Positions 16,942 through 26,361 are shown, counted from the first letter of the stretch. The stretch is 64,000 bases of DNA from CAXSBR01 sp964252015 (GCA_964252015.1 CAXULW010000006.1:110528-174527); one strand, 5' to 3'. Notes: generated by a model not told the origin, from the sequence alone. Numbers and translations are program-made.

Positions 16942-18075
16942 GTGAGTGATCCAACGATCGCGCCCTACGCGATCACGATGTGGGATTTTTCGTGGTTGGA
17001 GCGACGCTGGCCCGGCGCGGGCTACGAAGACTGGGACCAGGTGCTGGACGAGCTGGTCGAGCGCGGATACAACGCCGTGCGTATCGACGCCTACCCACAC
17101 CTGGTGTCCGCGGATCCCAACAAGAACTGGGAATTGCTACCGATGTGGACGGAGAACACCTGGGGCGCCCAATCGATCACCCACGTCCAGGTGGTGCCGG
17201 CCCTGATCGAGTTCATCACCAAGGCCCGCGACCGCGGCGTCGCCGTCGCCCTGTCGAGCTGGTTTCGACGAGACCGCGCTGACGTCCGCATGCAGATCGA
17301 CTCGTCCGCGCGGATGGCCGCGATCTGGATTGACACCCTGGGCCTGCTCAAAGATGCCGGCCTCCTCGACGCGATCCTCTACGTCGACCTCTGCAATGAA
17401 TTCCCGATGCCGCCGTACGCCCCGTTCCTATACGGAACCGCAGTCGGCGACGCGACGACGCGTACCGATCCGAAGATTGCCGACTACATGAGCGAGTCGA
17501 TCGCGCTGGTGCGGGCGGAGTTCCCGCAGCTGCGCTACACGTATTCCTTCGCCGGCGAGTACGACAACTGGCGCGATCAGCAGGTCGACGAACTCGACCT
17601 GCTCGAACCGCACATCTGGATGTCCAGCGATGACTTCACCGACTTCTACGAGCGGATCGGCTGGAGCTGGAATCTGTTCGTCCCCGACAGCTACGACAGA
17701 CTGGTAGCGAAGGGCCGTTCAACGTATTTCAGCCGACAACAGGAGTACGACGCGGCCCTGTTCGCCGCGATCGACAATGTCGCCGCGTGGTCGCGGGCGA
17801 CCGGTAAGCCGGTCATCACGACCGAGAGCTGGTCGATCACCGACTACAAGGACTGGCCTGGGCTCGACTGGGACTGGGTGTTGGACCTCAACCGCCGCGC
17901 CGTCGAGTACGTCGTCACGACCGGACGCTGGCTCGGTATCGCCACGAGCAACTTCTGCGGGCCACAGTTCCACGGCGTCTGGCGCGAGATCGACTACCAC
18001 CGGCGGCTCACCGCCCTGATCAAATCGGCGCCGATCGACAGCGACCTGATCGCCGCGGGCTGGGGTGTTGAGTGA
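16942..18075 (+). CDS. GH5-like (cellulase-like clan A) glycoside hydrolase
   Basis: A 377-residue TIM-barrel protein. The probable acid/base glutamate is in the strand-4 motif DLCNEFP and the nucleophile in ITTESW, as in clan GH-A enzymes. Early landmarks are WDFSWLERRWPGAGYEDWDQVLDEL and YNAVRIDAYPHL. There is no signal peptide, so a cytoplasmic glycosidase acting on short imported glycosides is likely; the sugar specificity is unknown. GTG 16942 follows GAGGAG. The stop overlaps the next start as GTGA at 18072-18075, so hydrolase and dehydratase are translationally coupled. Confidence 0.82.
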   Translation: MSDPTIAPYAITMWDFSWLERRWPGAGYEDWDQVLDELVERGYNAVRIDAYPHLVSADPNKNWELLPMWTENTWGAQSITHVQVVPALIEFITKARDRGVAVALSSWFRRDRADVRMQIDSSARMAAIWIDTLGLLKDAGLLDAILYVDLCNEFPMPPYAPFLYGTAVGDATTRTDPKIADYMSESIALVRAEFPQLRYTYSFAGEYDNWRDQQVDELDLLEPHIWMSSDDFTDFYERIGWSWNLFVPDSYDRLVAKGRSTYFSRQQEYDAALFAAIDNVAAWSRATGKPVITTESWSITDYKDWPGLDWDWVLDLNRRAVEYVVTTGRWLGIATSNFCGPQFHGVWREIDYHRRLTALIKSAPIDSDLIAAGWGVE

Positions 18076-19268
18076 AAATCACCAAGCTCGAAACAGTTCG
18101 CCCGGCCGTGCAGCCGAACGTCTGCTTCGTCCGGCTGCACACCGACACCGGCCTGACCGGGCTCGGCGAGAGTTTCTATGCCGCGGAGTCGGTGGAAACC
18201 TACCTGCACGAGGCCGTCGCCCCGCTGCTGGCCGCCACCTCCGATCCGTCGCCCCAGTCGGTTGCCGCTGCGCTCGCGCCTTACGCGGGCTATCAGGGCG
18301 GCGGGGTGGAGCAGCGAGCCAACGGTGCCGTCGACGTCGCCCTGTGGGACCTGCTGGGCCAGCGCTGCGATGTCCCTCTCGCCCAACTGCTCGGTGGCCC
18401 GATGCGGGAATCGATCCGCACGTACAACACCTGCGCCGGATCTCGGTACGTCAGCTCGAGCGTCCGACAGAATTCCTCGAACTGGGGACTGAGCGAGACC
18501 AAGCAGCCCTACGAGGATCTCGAGGCGTTCCTGACCAGGCCCGGCGAGCTGGCCCGTGAGCTCCTCGACGAAGGCATCACCGCCATGAAGATCTGGCCCT
18601 TCGACCAGGCGGCCGAAGTCAGCCGCGGACTCGACATCGGCGTCGCCGAACTGCGCCAGGCCGTGGGGATCGTCGAGGCGATCCGGTCCGAGGTCGGGTC
18701 GGCGATGGACGTGCTGATCGAGCTGCACGCGCTATGGAACCGTCTGGCCGCTACCAAGATCGCCCGCGCACTGGTGGACGTCGCGCCGTACTGGATCGAG
18801 GATCCATTGCGGCCGGACGCGGTCGACGCCTACCGCCGGCTGCGCGACGACATCGAGGTGCCTATCGCCGCGGGTGAAACCGTCGTCGGACGACGCGGCT
18901 TCCTTCCCTTGCTGACCAGCGGATCGATCGACATCGTGACCGTCGACATCGGCTGGACCGGTGGGCTGACCGAAGCGGTGAAGGTGGCCACGCTGGCCGA
19001 CGCGGTCGGCGTTCCGCTCGCCCCGCACGATTGCACCGGACCGGTGTCACTTGCGGTTTCGGTGCACCTGGCCTGCAGCCAGCCCAACGGCTTGATCCAG
19101 GAGAGCGCCCGTGCCTTCGTTCGCACCTGGTATCCCGAGGTTGCCGAGGGAATGCCGACGGTTCAGGCCGGGGTCATCGGGCTGTCCGGGGCACCGGGCC
19201 ACGGGGTGCGGCTGCGCGACGGGTTCGTCGAAGGCGCCACGGCGTCCAGTCGCGTGTCGAGCCTGTGA
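18072..19268 (+). CDS. Enolase-superfamily sugar-acid dehydratase (mandelate racemase/muconate lactonizing type)
   Basis: A 398-residue member of the MR subgroup. Metal ligands are Glu217 (LIELHALWN), Glu243 (WIEDP) and Glu269 (AAGET). An Asp292-His319 dyad (VDIGW, APHDC) provides the general base, and Lys173 lies in AMKIWPF. This pattern fits acid-sugar dehydratases such as galactonate, mannonate or related aldonate dehydratases, producing a 2-keto-3-deoxy acid. The exact substrate is not decided. It follows a glycoside hydrolase gene and precedes a sugar-type dehydrogenase. Confidence 0.88.
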   Translation: MKITKLETVRPAVQPNVCFVRLHTDTGLTGLGESFYAAESVETYLHEAVAPLLAATSDPSPQSVAAALAPYAGYQGGGVEQRANGAVDVALWDLLGQRCDVPLAQLLGGPMRESIRTYNTCAGSRYVSSSVRQNSSNWGLSETKQPYEDLEAFLTRPGELARELLDEGITAMKIWPFDQAAEVSRGLDIGVAELRQAVGIVEAIRSEVGSAMDVLIELHALWNRLAATKIARALVDVAPYWIEDPLRPDAVDAYRRLRDDIEVPIAAGETVVGRRGFLPLLTSGSIDIVTVDIGWTGGLTEAVKVATLADAVGVPLAPHDCTGPVSLAVSVHLACSQPNGLIQESARAFVRTWYPEVAEGMPTVQAGVIGLSGAPGHGVRLRDGFVEGATASSRVSSL

Positions 19269-19339
19269 TGGTCCGGCGCGATCCGCGCAGGTGGATGTGA
19301 TGACCCGGGCGTTGCCGCGCCGCGGGGTCCGCCGTGCCC

Positions 19340-19354
19340 GCTCTGAGTCAGAGC
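19340..19354. promoter_or_regulatory. Palindrome just upstream of the alcohol dehydrogenase start
   Basis: GCTCTGAGTCAGAGC is a perfect 7+1+7 inverted repeat in the 99-bp gap between the dehydratase and alcohol dehydrogenase genes. It ends a few bases before the TAGGAG ribosome site of the latter. It could be an operator or an mRNA hairpin near the ribosome site. Nothing else is seen in the gap. Confidence 0.35.
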
Positions 19355-19367
19355 GCTAGGAGTCAGC

Positions 19368-20447
19368 GTGGAATCCATGCGCGCGGCCCGCTGGCACGGC
19401 GCCGGAGACATCCGCATCGAGCAGGTGGCCAAGCCGACACCGGTGGACGGGCAGATCCTGGTGGCCGTCGAGCGCGTCGGGCTCTGTGGCACCGATCTCG
19501 AGGAGTACGAGCACGGGCCGGTCGACATCCCGCCGCGACTGCAGACGGGCCTGACCCTGGGCCACGAAGTGGTCGGCCGAGTGGTTGAATGCCCGTCCGG
19601 CGAGGTTGCCGTCGGCACCCGGGTGATCCCGGACGTGGTGCAGGCATGCGGACGGTGCGAATGGTGCCGCCGGCACGAACCCGGGCTGTGCGAGCAGTCG
19701 ATCGTTCTCGGACTTCAGGCCGACGGCGGCTTGGCCGAGTTCATGCTCGCTGACGCGGCGACGTGCATTCCGATGGCCGAGTCGGTGCCGCTGGATGCCG
19801 CCGTCTTTGCCGAGCCGTTGTCGGTCGCGGTGCGGGCGCTGCGCAAATGCGGCGACCTCAGCGGCGCCGATGTGGCCGTCATGGGACTGGGCACGATCGG
19901 AAATTTGACCGTTCAGGTGGCGGCACTCCACGGGGTGCGAACCCTGATCGGAATCGACCCCGTGGAGGCGCGGCGCGAACAGGCCGACGTGCAGGTCGCG
20001 CTGCATCCCGATGAGGTGACCGGCTACCTGGCCCGCTCGCGCCGGCCCGACGTGGTCATCGACTGCGCCGGCACGCAGCACTCGTTGGTTGGTGCGCTCG
20101 GGCTGACGACGCCAGGCGGCACGGTCATCGTGGTCGGTACCGGCGCCGCGAACCTGACCCTCCCGGTACGCGACATCGTATTGGCGGAGAAACGCCTGCT
20201 CGGCTCGGCAGCCCATGTCTGGGACGTGGACGTGCAGGCCGCCGCCGCCCTGTTGGAACGGTCGCTTATCGATCCACTGCCGCTCGTCGATCGGGTGATC
20301 GGGCTTGACGTGCTGGTCGACGACGGGTTCGCCCAGCTACAACTGGACTCCACCCTGGGCAAGGTGCTGGTCGATCCGCAGGCCGGGCCCACATATTGCA
20401 CACCCCGCCTATCGCAAGACCCAGCCGTACACCTATCCGATGCCTAA
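19368..20447 (+). CDS. Zinc-dependent medium-chain alcohol dehydrogenase (sorbitol/threonine dehydrogenase-like)
   Basis: A 359-residue MDR enzyme. The catalytic zinc site is built by Cys in GLCGTDLEEYEHG and His-Glu in LTLGHEVVG. A structural zinc site is formed by CGRCEWCRRHEPGLC. The cofactor fold shows AVMGLGTIGNLTVQVA. In this setting a sugar or polyol oxidation is likely. Start GTG 19368 has TAGGAG ahead of it; an ATG three codons later is the alternative. The C-terminal tail after about residue 335 looks unstructured. Confidence 0.88.
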   Translation: MESMRAARWHGAGDIRIEQVAKPTPVDGQILVAVERVGLCGTDLEEYEHGPVDIPPRLQTGLTLGHEVVGRVVECPSGEVAVGTRVIPDVVQACGRCEWCRRHEPGLCEQSIVLGLQADGGLAEFMLADAATCIPMAESVPLDAAVFAEPLSVAVRALRKCGDLSGADVAVMGLGTIGNLTVQVAALHGVRTLIGIDPVEARREQADVQVALHPDEVTGYLARSRRPDVVIDCAGTQHSLVGALGLTTPGGTVIVVGTGAANLTLPVRDIVLAEKRLLGSAAHVWDVDVQAAAALLERSLIDPLPLVDRVIGLDVLVDDGFAQLQLDSTLGKVLVDPQAGPTYCTPRLSQDPAVHLSDA

Positions 20448-20469
20448 CCACATTTAGGGGCGCGTAGTT

Positions 20470-21714
20470 ATGAGCATTACCGAACTGCCCGATCAGACCA
20501 GATGGACCAACTGGCTCGACAACGAGTCATTTCTCACAAGGCTGGTCAAGCCCTCGAACGAGAGCGAGATCGTCGATGTCGTAAATCTCGCCCGGTCCAG
20601 ATCAGAGCAGGTCAGAGTCGTCGGGACTGGGCACTCAAGCAGCCCCCTGCATCGCAACAACGGCGCTCTGATCTCCCTGGACAACATGCGGGGCGTCATC
20701 TCGGGGGACGTATCACGTAACCGAGCCGTCGTTCATGCCGGTACCAAGATCCGAGAACTCGGCGATCCTCTGTGGGACCTCGGACTAGCCCTCACGAATC
20801 AGGGCGAGATCGACCGACAAGCGATCGCCGGGGCGATCGCCACCGGAACGCACGGGACGGGGCTGCGGCTTCCGAGTATCTCGTCCAAGTTGCGCCGGGC
20901 CCGGATCGTCACCGGTACCGGCGACATCGTGGAGGTAGACGAGTCGACTCCCGACGAATTGCGAGCCGCTCAGGTCTCGATGGGCATGCTGGGGGTAATG
21001 ACCGAGATAGAACTCGAAGTGTCGCCCGCCTACGAGATTCATGAATGGATCGGTTACGTTCCCTTCGATGTCGTATTTCCACGCAGTCTCGAACTCGCGC
21101 AGCGGCACCGCAACTACTCGTTCCTGTGGTTGCCGACGCACCAAACGGCGGTGAATTTCGACATCGTCCCGGCCAACATTCCGGATGCGTCCGACCACTG
21201 CTTCGTCAAGATCTACGACCTCGACGACCCCGACACCGGGCCCATCGCGGACTATGGCGAGGTGCGGCGGGTAGGACGGAGCTACCACATCTACCCGGAC
21301 GCGTGGGAGCCCCTGTTTTACGAGCTGGAGTACATGATGCCGGTCGACTCGGGCCTCGAATGTCTCCCCAAACTCCGGCACATGATCCAGCAGGACTTCC
21401 CGGACTCGAACATGCCAGTCGAATTGCGCTTCGTGGCCGCGGACGATGCATTCCTCTCGCAGAACTACGGACACGACACCGTGGTGCTTTCCGTGACCAC
21501 GGAACCGGGCAAACCGCTGCGGGACTTCTTCGACCGTTGCCATACGCTGTTCACCGAACATGGGGGGCGCCCGCATTGGGGAAAGATCCACCAGACGTCC
21601 GTGGAGAACCTGCGCAACCAATTCCCCAAGTATGAGAGATTCCGCGAAGTTCGCCGCCAGTTCGACCCAGACGGCGTCTTTCTCAACGAGTACCTGGCGC
21701 CGCTGTTCGGTTGA
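20470..21714 (+). CDS. FAD-linked oxidoreductase, aldonolactone oxidase family
   Basis: A 414-residue protein with an N-terminal FAD_binding_4 (PP-loop) domain (VRVVGTGHSSSPLHRNNGALISL and AIAGAIATGTHGTG) and a C-terminal D-arabinono-1,4-lactone oxidase (ALO) domain ending HWGKIHQTSVENLRNQFPKYERF. The family oxidises gulono- or arabinono-lactones or the parent alditols. No histidine ready for covalent flavin attachment is obvious. It follows the alcohol dehydrogenase by 22 bp and could feed the dehydratases with an oxidised sugar. Confidence 0.87.
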   Translation: MSITELPDQTRWTNWLDNESFLTRLVKPSNESEIVDVVNLARSRSEQVRVVGTGHSSSPLHRNNGALISLDNMRGVISGDVSRNRAVVHAGTKIRELGDPLWDLGLALTNQGEIDRQAIAGAIATGTHGTGLRLPSISSKLRRARIVTGTGDIVEVDESTPDELRAAQVSMGMLGVMTEIELEVSPAYEIHEWIGYVPFDVVFPRSLELAQRHRNYSFLWLPTHQTAVNFDIVPANIPDASDHCFVKIYDLDDPDTGPIADYGEVRRVGRSYHIYPDAWEPLFYELEYMMPVDSGLECLPKLRHMIQQDFPDSNMPVELRFVAADDAFLSQNYGHDTVVLSVTTEPGKPLRDFFDRCHTLFTEHGGRPHWGKIHQTSVENLRNQFPKYERFREVRRQFDPDGVFLNEYLAPLFG

Positions 21715-21848
21715 AGGCTCTGATCGGTCGGACCCGGGACACTAGGATGGTCGAGCGGGGGCCGGCCGGACGGAGCCAGGAAAACATCGGTGGACCCACT
21801 CGACGTGGGCATCCGGACCGCCACCAACCACACCCGCCGAGGACCTTG

Positions 21849-23615
21849 ATGAACGACGTGACCCGCCCGATGCGTAGCGAAGCCTGGACCGGGGCTACTG
21901 GAATAGACGGCTTCCTCCAGCGTTCGAACTTGAAGTCGCAAGGTCTTCGCCCGCAGGATTACGCCAAACCAGTCATCGGTATCTGCAACAACACCAGCGA
22001 CTTCAACCGTTGTCATACCCACTTCGACAACATGGTGAACGCCGTCAAAGAATCGGTCTTGGTGTCCGGCGGACTGCCGCGGGTCTTCAACACCATGACC
22101 ATGGGAGCCGACAACACGCGTCCCATGGGCGCCTCCTTCATGAACCGCAACCTGCTGGCGATGGAGATCGAGCAGACGGCCGGCCTGTACTCGATCGACG
22201 GCCTGGTTTTCCTCGGCGCCTGCGACGAAACCGTCCCCGCGATGCTCATGGCTGCGGCGAGCATCGACCTACCGGCGATCGTGCTGCCCGGTGGGCCCTC
22301 GTTCAGTGGGTACTGGTGCGGCCGGGATGTCGGTTCGGGGTCGGACTTCCATCAAGCCCTGGAAGCGGTCAAGCGAGGCGAGCTCGAGCCGGGTGCCATC
22401 AGCGGGCTCGAGGATTCCCTCGAACGCAGCCCCGGGCACTGCAGCACAATGGGCACAGCAGCCACCATGACGAGCCTGGCCGAAGCGCTAGGCATGGCAC
22501 CCGCCGGCAGCGCCGCAATCCCGGCGGTCGACGCGCGGCGACTGCGAATGTCGCGCAACGTCGGCGAATACATCATGCAGCTCGTGGCCGCGGACCTGCG
22601 GCCATCTCACATCATGACCTCCGAAGCGTTCGACAATGCCATCCGGGTGCTAGCCGCGATCGACGGTTCCAGCGCCGCCGTGCTGCACCTGCTGGCTATC
22701 GCGGGAAGGCTGAAGATCCCCCTCGAGCTGGAGACATTCGATCGGCTATCCGCGCAGACCCCGGTGCTGCTCAACCTCCGCCCAGCCGGCGACTATTACA
22801 TGAACGACTTCTTCAACGCGGGCGGAGTACCGGCCCTGCTCAACGCGCTCGGACCGCTACTGCACCGCGAAAACATCACGGTTACCGGCCGCACCCTGGG
22901 CGACGAGATCGCGGACGCGGCTATTGCGGACGCCCGTGTGATTGGGACGCTCGCGAATCCCATCTCGGCACCGCGCGGCATCGCCGTCCTTCGAGGCAAC
23001 ATCGCACCCGGCGGCGCGATAATCCGCGCCGGCGTTGCGTCGCCCGAACTCCTGGTTCATCGTGGGCGCGCGGTCGTCTTCGATGGCAAGGCCGACCTGG
23101 ATGCACGCCTCTACTCCCCCGACTTCGACATCCGCGCAGATGACGTCATCATCTTGCGCGACGAAGGACCCCGGGGTTCCGGCATGCCCGAGTCAGGGCG
23201 GATTCCGGTGCCTGAGAAACTCCTCGCGCAAGGGGTAACGGACATGGTCCGAATAACGGACTCAAGACTTGGCGGAACCGTGAAGATGACGGCGATCCTG
23301 CACGTGACGCCGGAGTCTGCGGTAGGGGGCCCGCTCGGCCTCGTCCGCACGGGCGACATGATCAAACTTGACGTGCCGAACCGACGAGTAGACGTCGAGG
23401 TGTCGGACGACGAGCTGGCCGTGCGTCGCAGCAACAGGATTCCGCCGACCAGGGTTAGTCCCGAGCGTGGTTATCCGAAGCTGTTCGCCAACACTGTTCT
23501 TCAAGCCGACGCCGGCTGCGACTTCGACTTCCTGCTCCCAGCCGGGGCGGCGGCGGATCGAGAGGACATCACGCACGTGGACGCGCCGCTAGTCGGGCCC
23601 ACCGTTTTTCCCTAG
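21849..23615 (+). CDS. IlvD/Edd-family dehydratase, probably sugar-acid type
   Basis: An Fe-S dehydratase of 588 residues. Cluster cysteines are Cys46/Cys55 (ICNNTSDFNRC), Cys125 (GACDETVP) and Cys198 (GHCSTMGTAATM). The last motif has the His-Cys-x-Thr-Met form seen in aldonate (xylonate, arabonate, gluconate) dehydratases more than in branched-chain dihydroxyacid dehydratase. Catabolic context agrees. ATG 21849 has GAGGA upstream; the frame stays open back to 21711 but the extra residues are not family-like. The 134 bp before it includes GGACACTAGGATGG, which could be a separate promoter. Confidence 0.88.
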   Translation: MNDVTRPMRSEAWTGATGIDGFLQRSNLKSQGLRPQDYAKPVIGICNNTSDFNRCHTHFDNMVNAVKESVLVSGGLPRVFNTMTMGADNTRPMGASFMNRNLLAMEIEQTAGLYSIDGLVFLGACDETVPAMLMAAASIDLPAIVLPGGPSFSGYWCGRDVGSGSDFHQALEAVKRGELEPGAISGLEDSLERSPGHCSTMGTAATMTSLAEALGMAPAGSAAIPAVDARRLRMSRNVGEYIMQLVAADLRPSHIMTSEAFDNAIRVLAAIDGSSAAVLHLLAIAGRLKIPLELETFDRLSAQTPVLLNLRPAGDYYMNDFFNAGGVPALLNALGPLLHRENITVTGRTLGDEIADAAIADARVIGTLANPISAPRGIAVLRGNIAPGGAIIRAGVASPELLVHRGRAVVFDGKADLDARLYSPDFDIRADDVIILRDEGPRGSGMPESGRIPVPEKLLAQGVTDMVRITDSRLGGTVKMTAILHVTPESAVGGPLGLVRTGDMIKLDVPNRRVDVEVSDDELAVRRSNRIPPTRVSPERGYPKLFANTVLQADAGCDFDFLLPAGAAADREDITHVDAPLVGPTVFP

Positions 23616-23644
23616 GATCGCCTGCTTTGGTGAGGACGTGATTT

Positions 23645-24670
23645 GTGAGGTCGGTCAGGCAGTTCAGCGTCATCGATGCTCATACGGCGGGGTCGCCGGT
23701 CAGGGTCGTGGTAGGTGGTGTAGGCCCCGTTCCGGGTGTGACCATCGCCGAGAAGCGAGATTATCTGCGCACACATCGTGACGACATTCGAACCTTGTTG
23801 ATGTACGAGCCCCGCGGGCATTCAGGTATGTCAGGCAGCATCCTGTTGGATCCGTGCGATCCACGTGCCGACGTGGGCGTTGTCTTCATCGAGGTAACCG
23901 GCTGGCTACCCATGTGCGGGCACGGATCGATCGGGACGGTTACGGCGATGATCGAGAGCGGCATCGTGCCGATGGTCGAGCCGGTGACCGAGGTGGTCTT
24001 GGACGTACCGGCGGGACTGGTCCGCGCCCGCGCACAGGTCAGTCATGGTTCGGTGACGTCGGTGACCATTGCCAACGTAGCCGCATACCTGGCCGCCCGT
24101 GACGTCGAGGTCGACGTGCCTGGGTGGGGTCGGGTGACACTCGACGTGGCCTACGGCGGCAATTTCTACCCCCTCGTCAACGCCGCGGATGTTGGGATCG
24201 ATCTGGTACCAAGCCAGGCTGAGCGCATCCTGGCGGCCACGCGGGCGGTGCGGTCAGCGCTGGCCGAGGTGTTCCATCCCGTACATCCAGAGACCCCGTG
24301 GATTAATGGCATCGACCACGTCATGCTGGTTGGGCCCGTCTCGGGCGAACCGAAGTCCTCCCGCAACACGGTGCTCTACGGCGAGAACGGGATCGCGAGG
24401 GACCCCTGTGGAACTGGTACATCGGCGCGAATGGCGCAGCTGTTCGCGCGCGGACAACTCGATGTCGGAGAACCGTTCGTTCACGAGGGACTAATCGGGA
24501 CCGCATACCAGGGCCATATCGAATCGATCACGCGCGTCGGAGAACATAAGGCGGTGCTGACGTTCGTCCAGGGAAGCGCATACATCACCGGGACGGCCAA
24601 CTATCTGCTCGACCCGGCCGACCCCCTGCCGGTCGGGTTTGGAATCGGCTACGGTTCCGACCTGACGTAG
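23645..24670 (+). CDS. Proline racemase/4-hydroxyproline 2-epimerase family protein
   Basis: A 341-residue protein with both catalytic cysteines: Cys91 in the MCGHG motif and Cys255 in DPCGTGTSA. Two cysteines mean racemase or epimerase; the 3-hydroxyproline dehydratase branch replaces the second. Substrates in the family are proline and trans-4-hydroxyproline. Its placement among sugar-acid genes is odd, but it would fit the imino-acid genes of 5.5-12.7 kb. The start is GTG 23645, 29 bp after the dehydratase gene. An unrecognised specificity for a sugar-like imino acid remains possible. Confidence 0.88.
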   Translation: MRSVRQFSVIDAHTAGSPVRVVVGGVGPVPGVTIAEKRDYLRTHRDDIRTLLMYEPRGHSGMSGSILLDPCDPRADVGVVFIEVTGWLPMCGHGSIGTVTAMIESGIVPMVEPVTEVVLDVPAGLVRARAQVSHGSVTSVTIANVAAYLAARDVEVDVPGWGRVTLDVAYGGNFYPLVNAADVGIDLVPSQAERILAATRAVRSALAEVFHPVHPETPWINGIDHVMLVGPVSGEPKSSRNTVLYGENGIARDPCGTGTSARMAQLFARGQLDVGEPFVHEGLIGTAYQGHIESITRVGEHKAVLTFVQGSAYITGTANYLLDPADPLPVGFGIGYGSDLT

Positions 24671-24751
24671 CGCCGTTCAAGGGCTGGATCAGCGCACGGG
24701 TGCGTGCGGGCCGGGAAAAGAACAGCTGCCGTTAAGGAGAAATAAGGTCCG

Positions 24752-25720
24752 ATGGACGTATTCACCGTGGGCGAAGCGTTATCGTGCTTCTCGCCTGTCG
24801 ACGGCCGGTTGGCCGACTCACGGCTGGTCGACAAATCAGTCGGCGGAGCCGAATTCAACACCGCCGTCGGTTTGGCCCGGCTCGGAGACTCCGTCTGCTG
24901 GTGTTCGCGTCTGGGCGTCGACCCGTTCGGAGACGACATCCTGCAGCGCGCGCAGCAGGAAGGGATCGTGACCGACTACGTCTCGCGTCCCCCGGGATCA
25001 TCCACTGGCCTGATGTTCAAGGACCGGACGGATCCGCTCCACGCGACAACCTACTATTACCGAACAGGTTCAGCCGCAGCCGGCTTGTCCATTGCTGACT
25101 TGCCGCGCGAGATGACAAGAGCAAAACACTTCCACGTGACTGGCGTGTCCATGTGGATCGGGCCGCAGGCCGAAGCTCTGGTGTGGCGCGCGTTCGAGAC
25201 GGCGGTCAACTCAGGCATGTCGGTGAGCTTCGACCCGAATTTCCGTTCCCAACTTGCCACGACCGAGCACATGCGAGAGACATCACTGCGCGCCCTGGCG
25301 TACACGTCGAGCTTTCTGTGTAACGAGCTCGAGGCCGCTTCCATCACGGGGTTGGCCGACCCCGTTGCCGCGGCCACATCACTGAGCCGGCTCGGACCGG
25401 CGGCCGTTATCGTCAAACGAGGGGTAGACGGTGTGGTCGCGGTTATCGATGACGTCACCTACCGACTGCCTGCGTGGCCTGTTCCTACACCCGTGGACAC
25501 GGTCGGCGCCGGCGACGCGTTCAACGCCGGCTGGATCCACTCCCAGCTCCACCACCTCGATCCGCAGCTAGGGCTGGCCCTGGCGGCGTACGTCGCCGCG
25601 CAAGTGGTCTCGCACGAGTCGGATCAAGACGGCTTTCCCGCCCGCGCCGCGGTCGATGCGTGGCTCTTCGACCAGCTGGGCAAACCGACCTCACCCGGTG
25701 AGCGGGCGGCGACATCATGA
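24752..25720 (+). CDS. PfkB-family kinase, probable 2-keto-3-deoxygluconate kinase
   Basis: A ribokinase-fold sugar kinase of 322 residues. The N-terminal glycine pair lies in KSVGGAEFNTAVGLARLG and the C-terminal signature DTVGAGDAFNAGW carries the catalytic base Asp255. Its stop overlaps the next gene as ATGA, and that gene is a KDPG-type aldolase, the classic pair that phosphorylates and splits 2-keto-3-deoxy sugar acids. Kinase substrate is therefore inferred as KDG or a stereoisomer. AAGGAG precedes ATG 24752. Confidence 0.9.
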   Translation: MDVFTVGEALSCFSPVDGRLADSRLVDKSVGGAEFNTAVGLARLGDSVCWCSRLGVDPFGDDILQRAQQEGIVTDYVSRPPGSSTGLMFKDRTDPLHATTYYYRTGSAAAGLSIADLPREMTRAKHFHVTGVSMWIGPQAEALVWRAFETAVNSGMSVSFDPNFRSQLATTEHMRETSLRALAYTSSFLCNELEAASITGLADPVAAATSLSRLGPAAVIVKRGVDGVVAVIDDVTYRLPAWPVPTPVDTVGAGDAFNAGWIHSQLHHLDPQLGLALAAYVAAQVVSHESDQDGFPARAAVDAWLFDQLGKPTSPGERAATS

Positions 25721-26361
25721 CGTCTGACCCGACGGAGCCAGGTGCGGACACCGCTGCCGACGTCGCCGCAATTCGCGACCTGAGAGCGGCGCTCTCGCGG
25801 GCCAAGATCCTCCCTGTCCTCAGGGCGAAAACCCGCGAACATCTGGATAGCCAGACCGCCATGTGTATGGAGGCCGGGATGACCGTGTTGGAGTTGACCA
25901 CCACATCACCCGGCTGGCAGGAGGTCCTCACGTCGCTGAAGGCTCGACCAGACGCAGCCGACCTCGTCGTCGGCGTCGGAACCATCACCTCAGCCTCCTT
26001 GGCGCGCTCGGCACTGGCCGGCGGCGCCAACTTTCTGGTCACCCCATACCGGGTCGTTGGTTTAGAGGTGCCGAACAATATCCCGATCGTAAGAGGAGCG
26101 TTCAGCCCCTCCGAGCTCTCCGACGCCGTGCAGAACGGGCACATAGCGAAGCTATTCCCAGCGTCCACTCTCGGGCCGGCCTACCTGCGCTCGGTTCTGG
26201 AAGTACTCGGCGGCGCCACGGTCATCCCAACTGGGGGCATCGACAGCTCCTCAGCCCGATCGTGGCTTGACGCTGGGGCCATCGCGGTCGGCATGGGCAG
26301 CAAACTGTTCGACCACGGGCTCTCCGGACTGCACGCGCTGCAAGAAAAACTCCGTGTGTAG
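25717..26361 (+). CDS. KHG/KDPG-type aldolase
   Basis: A class I aldolase of 214 residues cleaving 2-keto-3-deoxy-6-phosphogluconate-like acids to pyruvate and an aldehyde. The Schiff-base lysine is Lys145 in HIAKLFPAS and the general acid/base glutamate Glu59 in VLELTTTS; the phosphate-binding turn is PTGGIDSSSARSWLDAGA. It is translationally coupled to the kinase. The N-terminus is about 15-20 residues longer than in typical enterobacterial forms. Confidence 0.93.
   Translation: MTSDPTEPGADTAADVAAIRDLRAALSRAKILPVLRAKTREHLDSQTAMCMEAGMTVLELTTTSPGWQEVLTSLKARPDAADLVVGVGTITSASLARSALAGGANFLVTPYRVVGLEVPNNIPIVRGAFSPSELSDAVQNGHIAKLFPASTLGPAYLRSVLEVLGGATVIPTGGIDSSSARSWLDAGAIAVGMGSKLFDHGLSGLHALQEKLRV

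Noticed and set aside
21711..21848. An N-terminal extension of the IlvD/Edd dehydratase by 46 residues
   Set aside because: The residues (Arg/His/Pro-rich) do not resemble the family, and ATG 21849 has a ribosome site and the right length.
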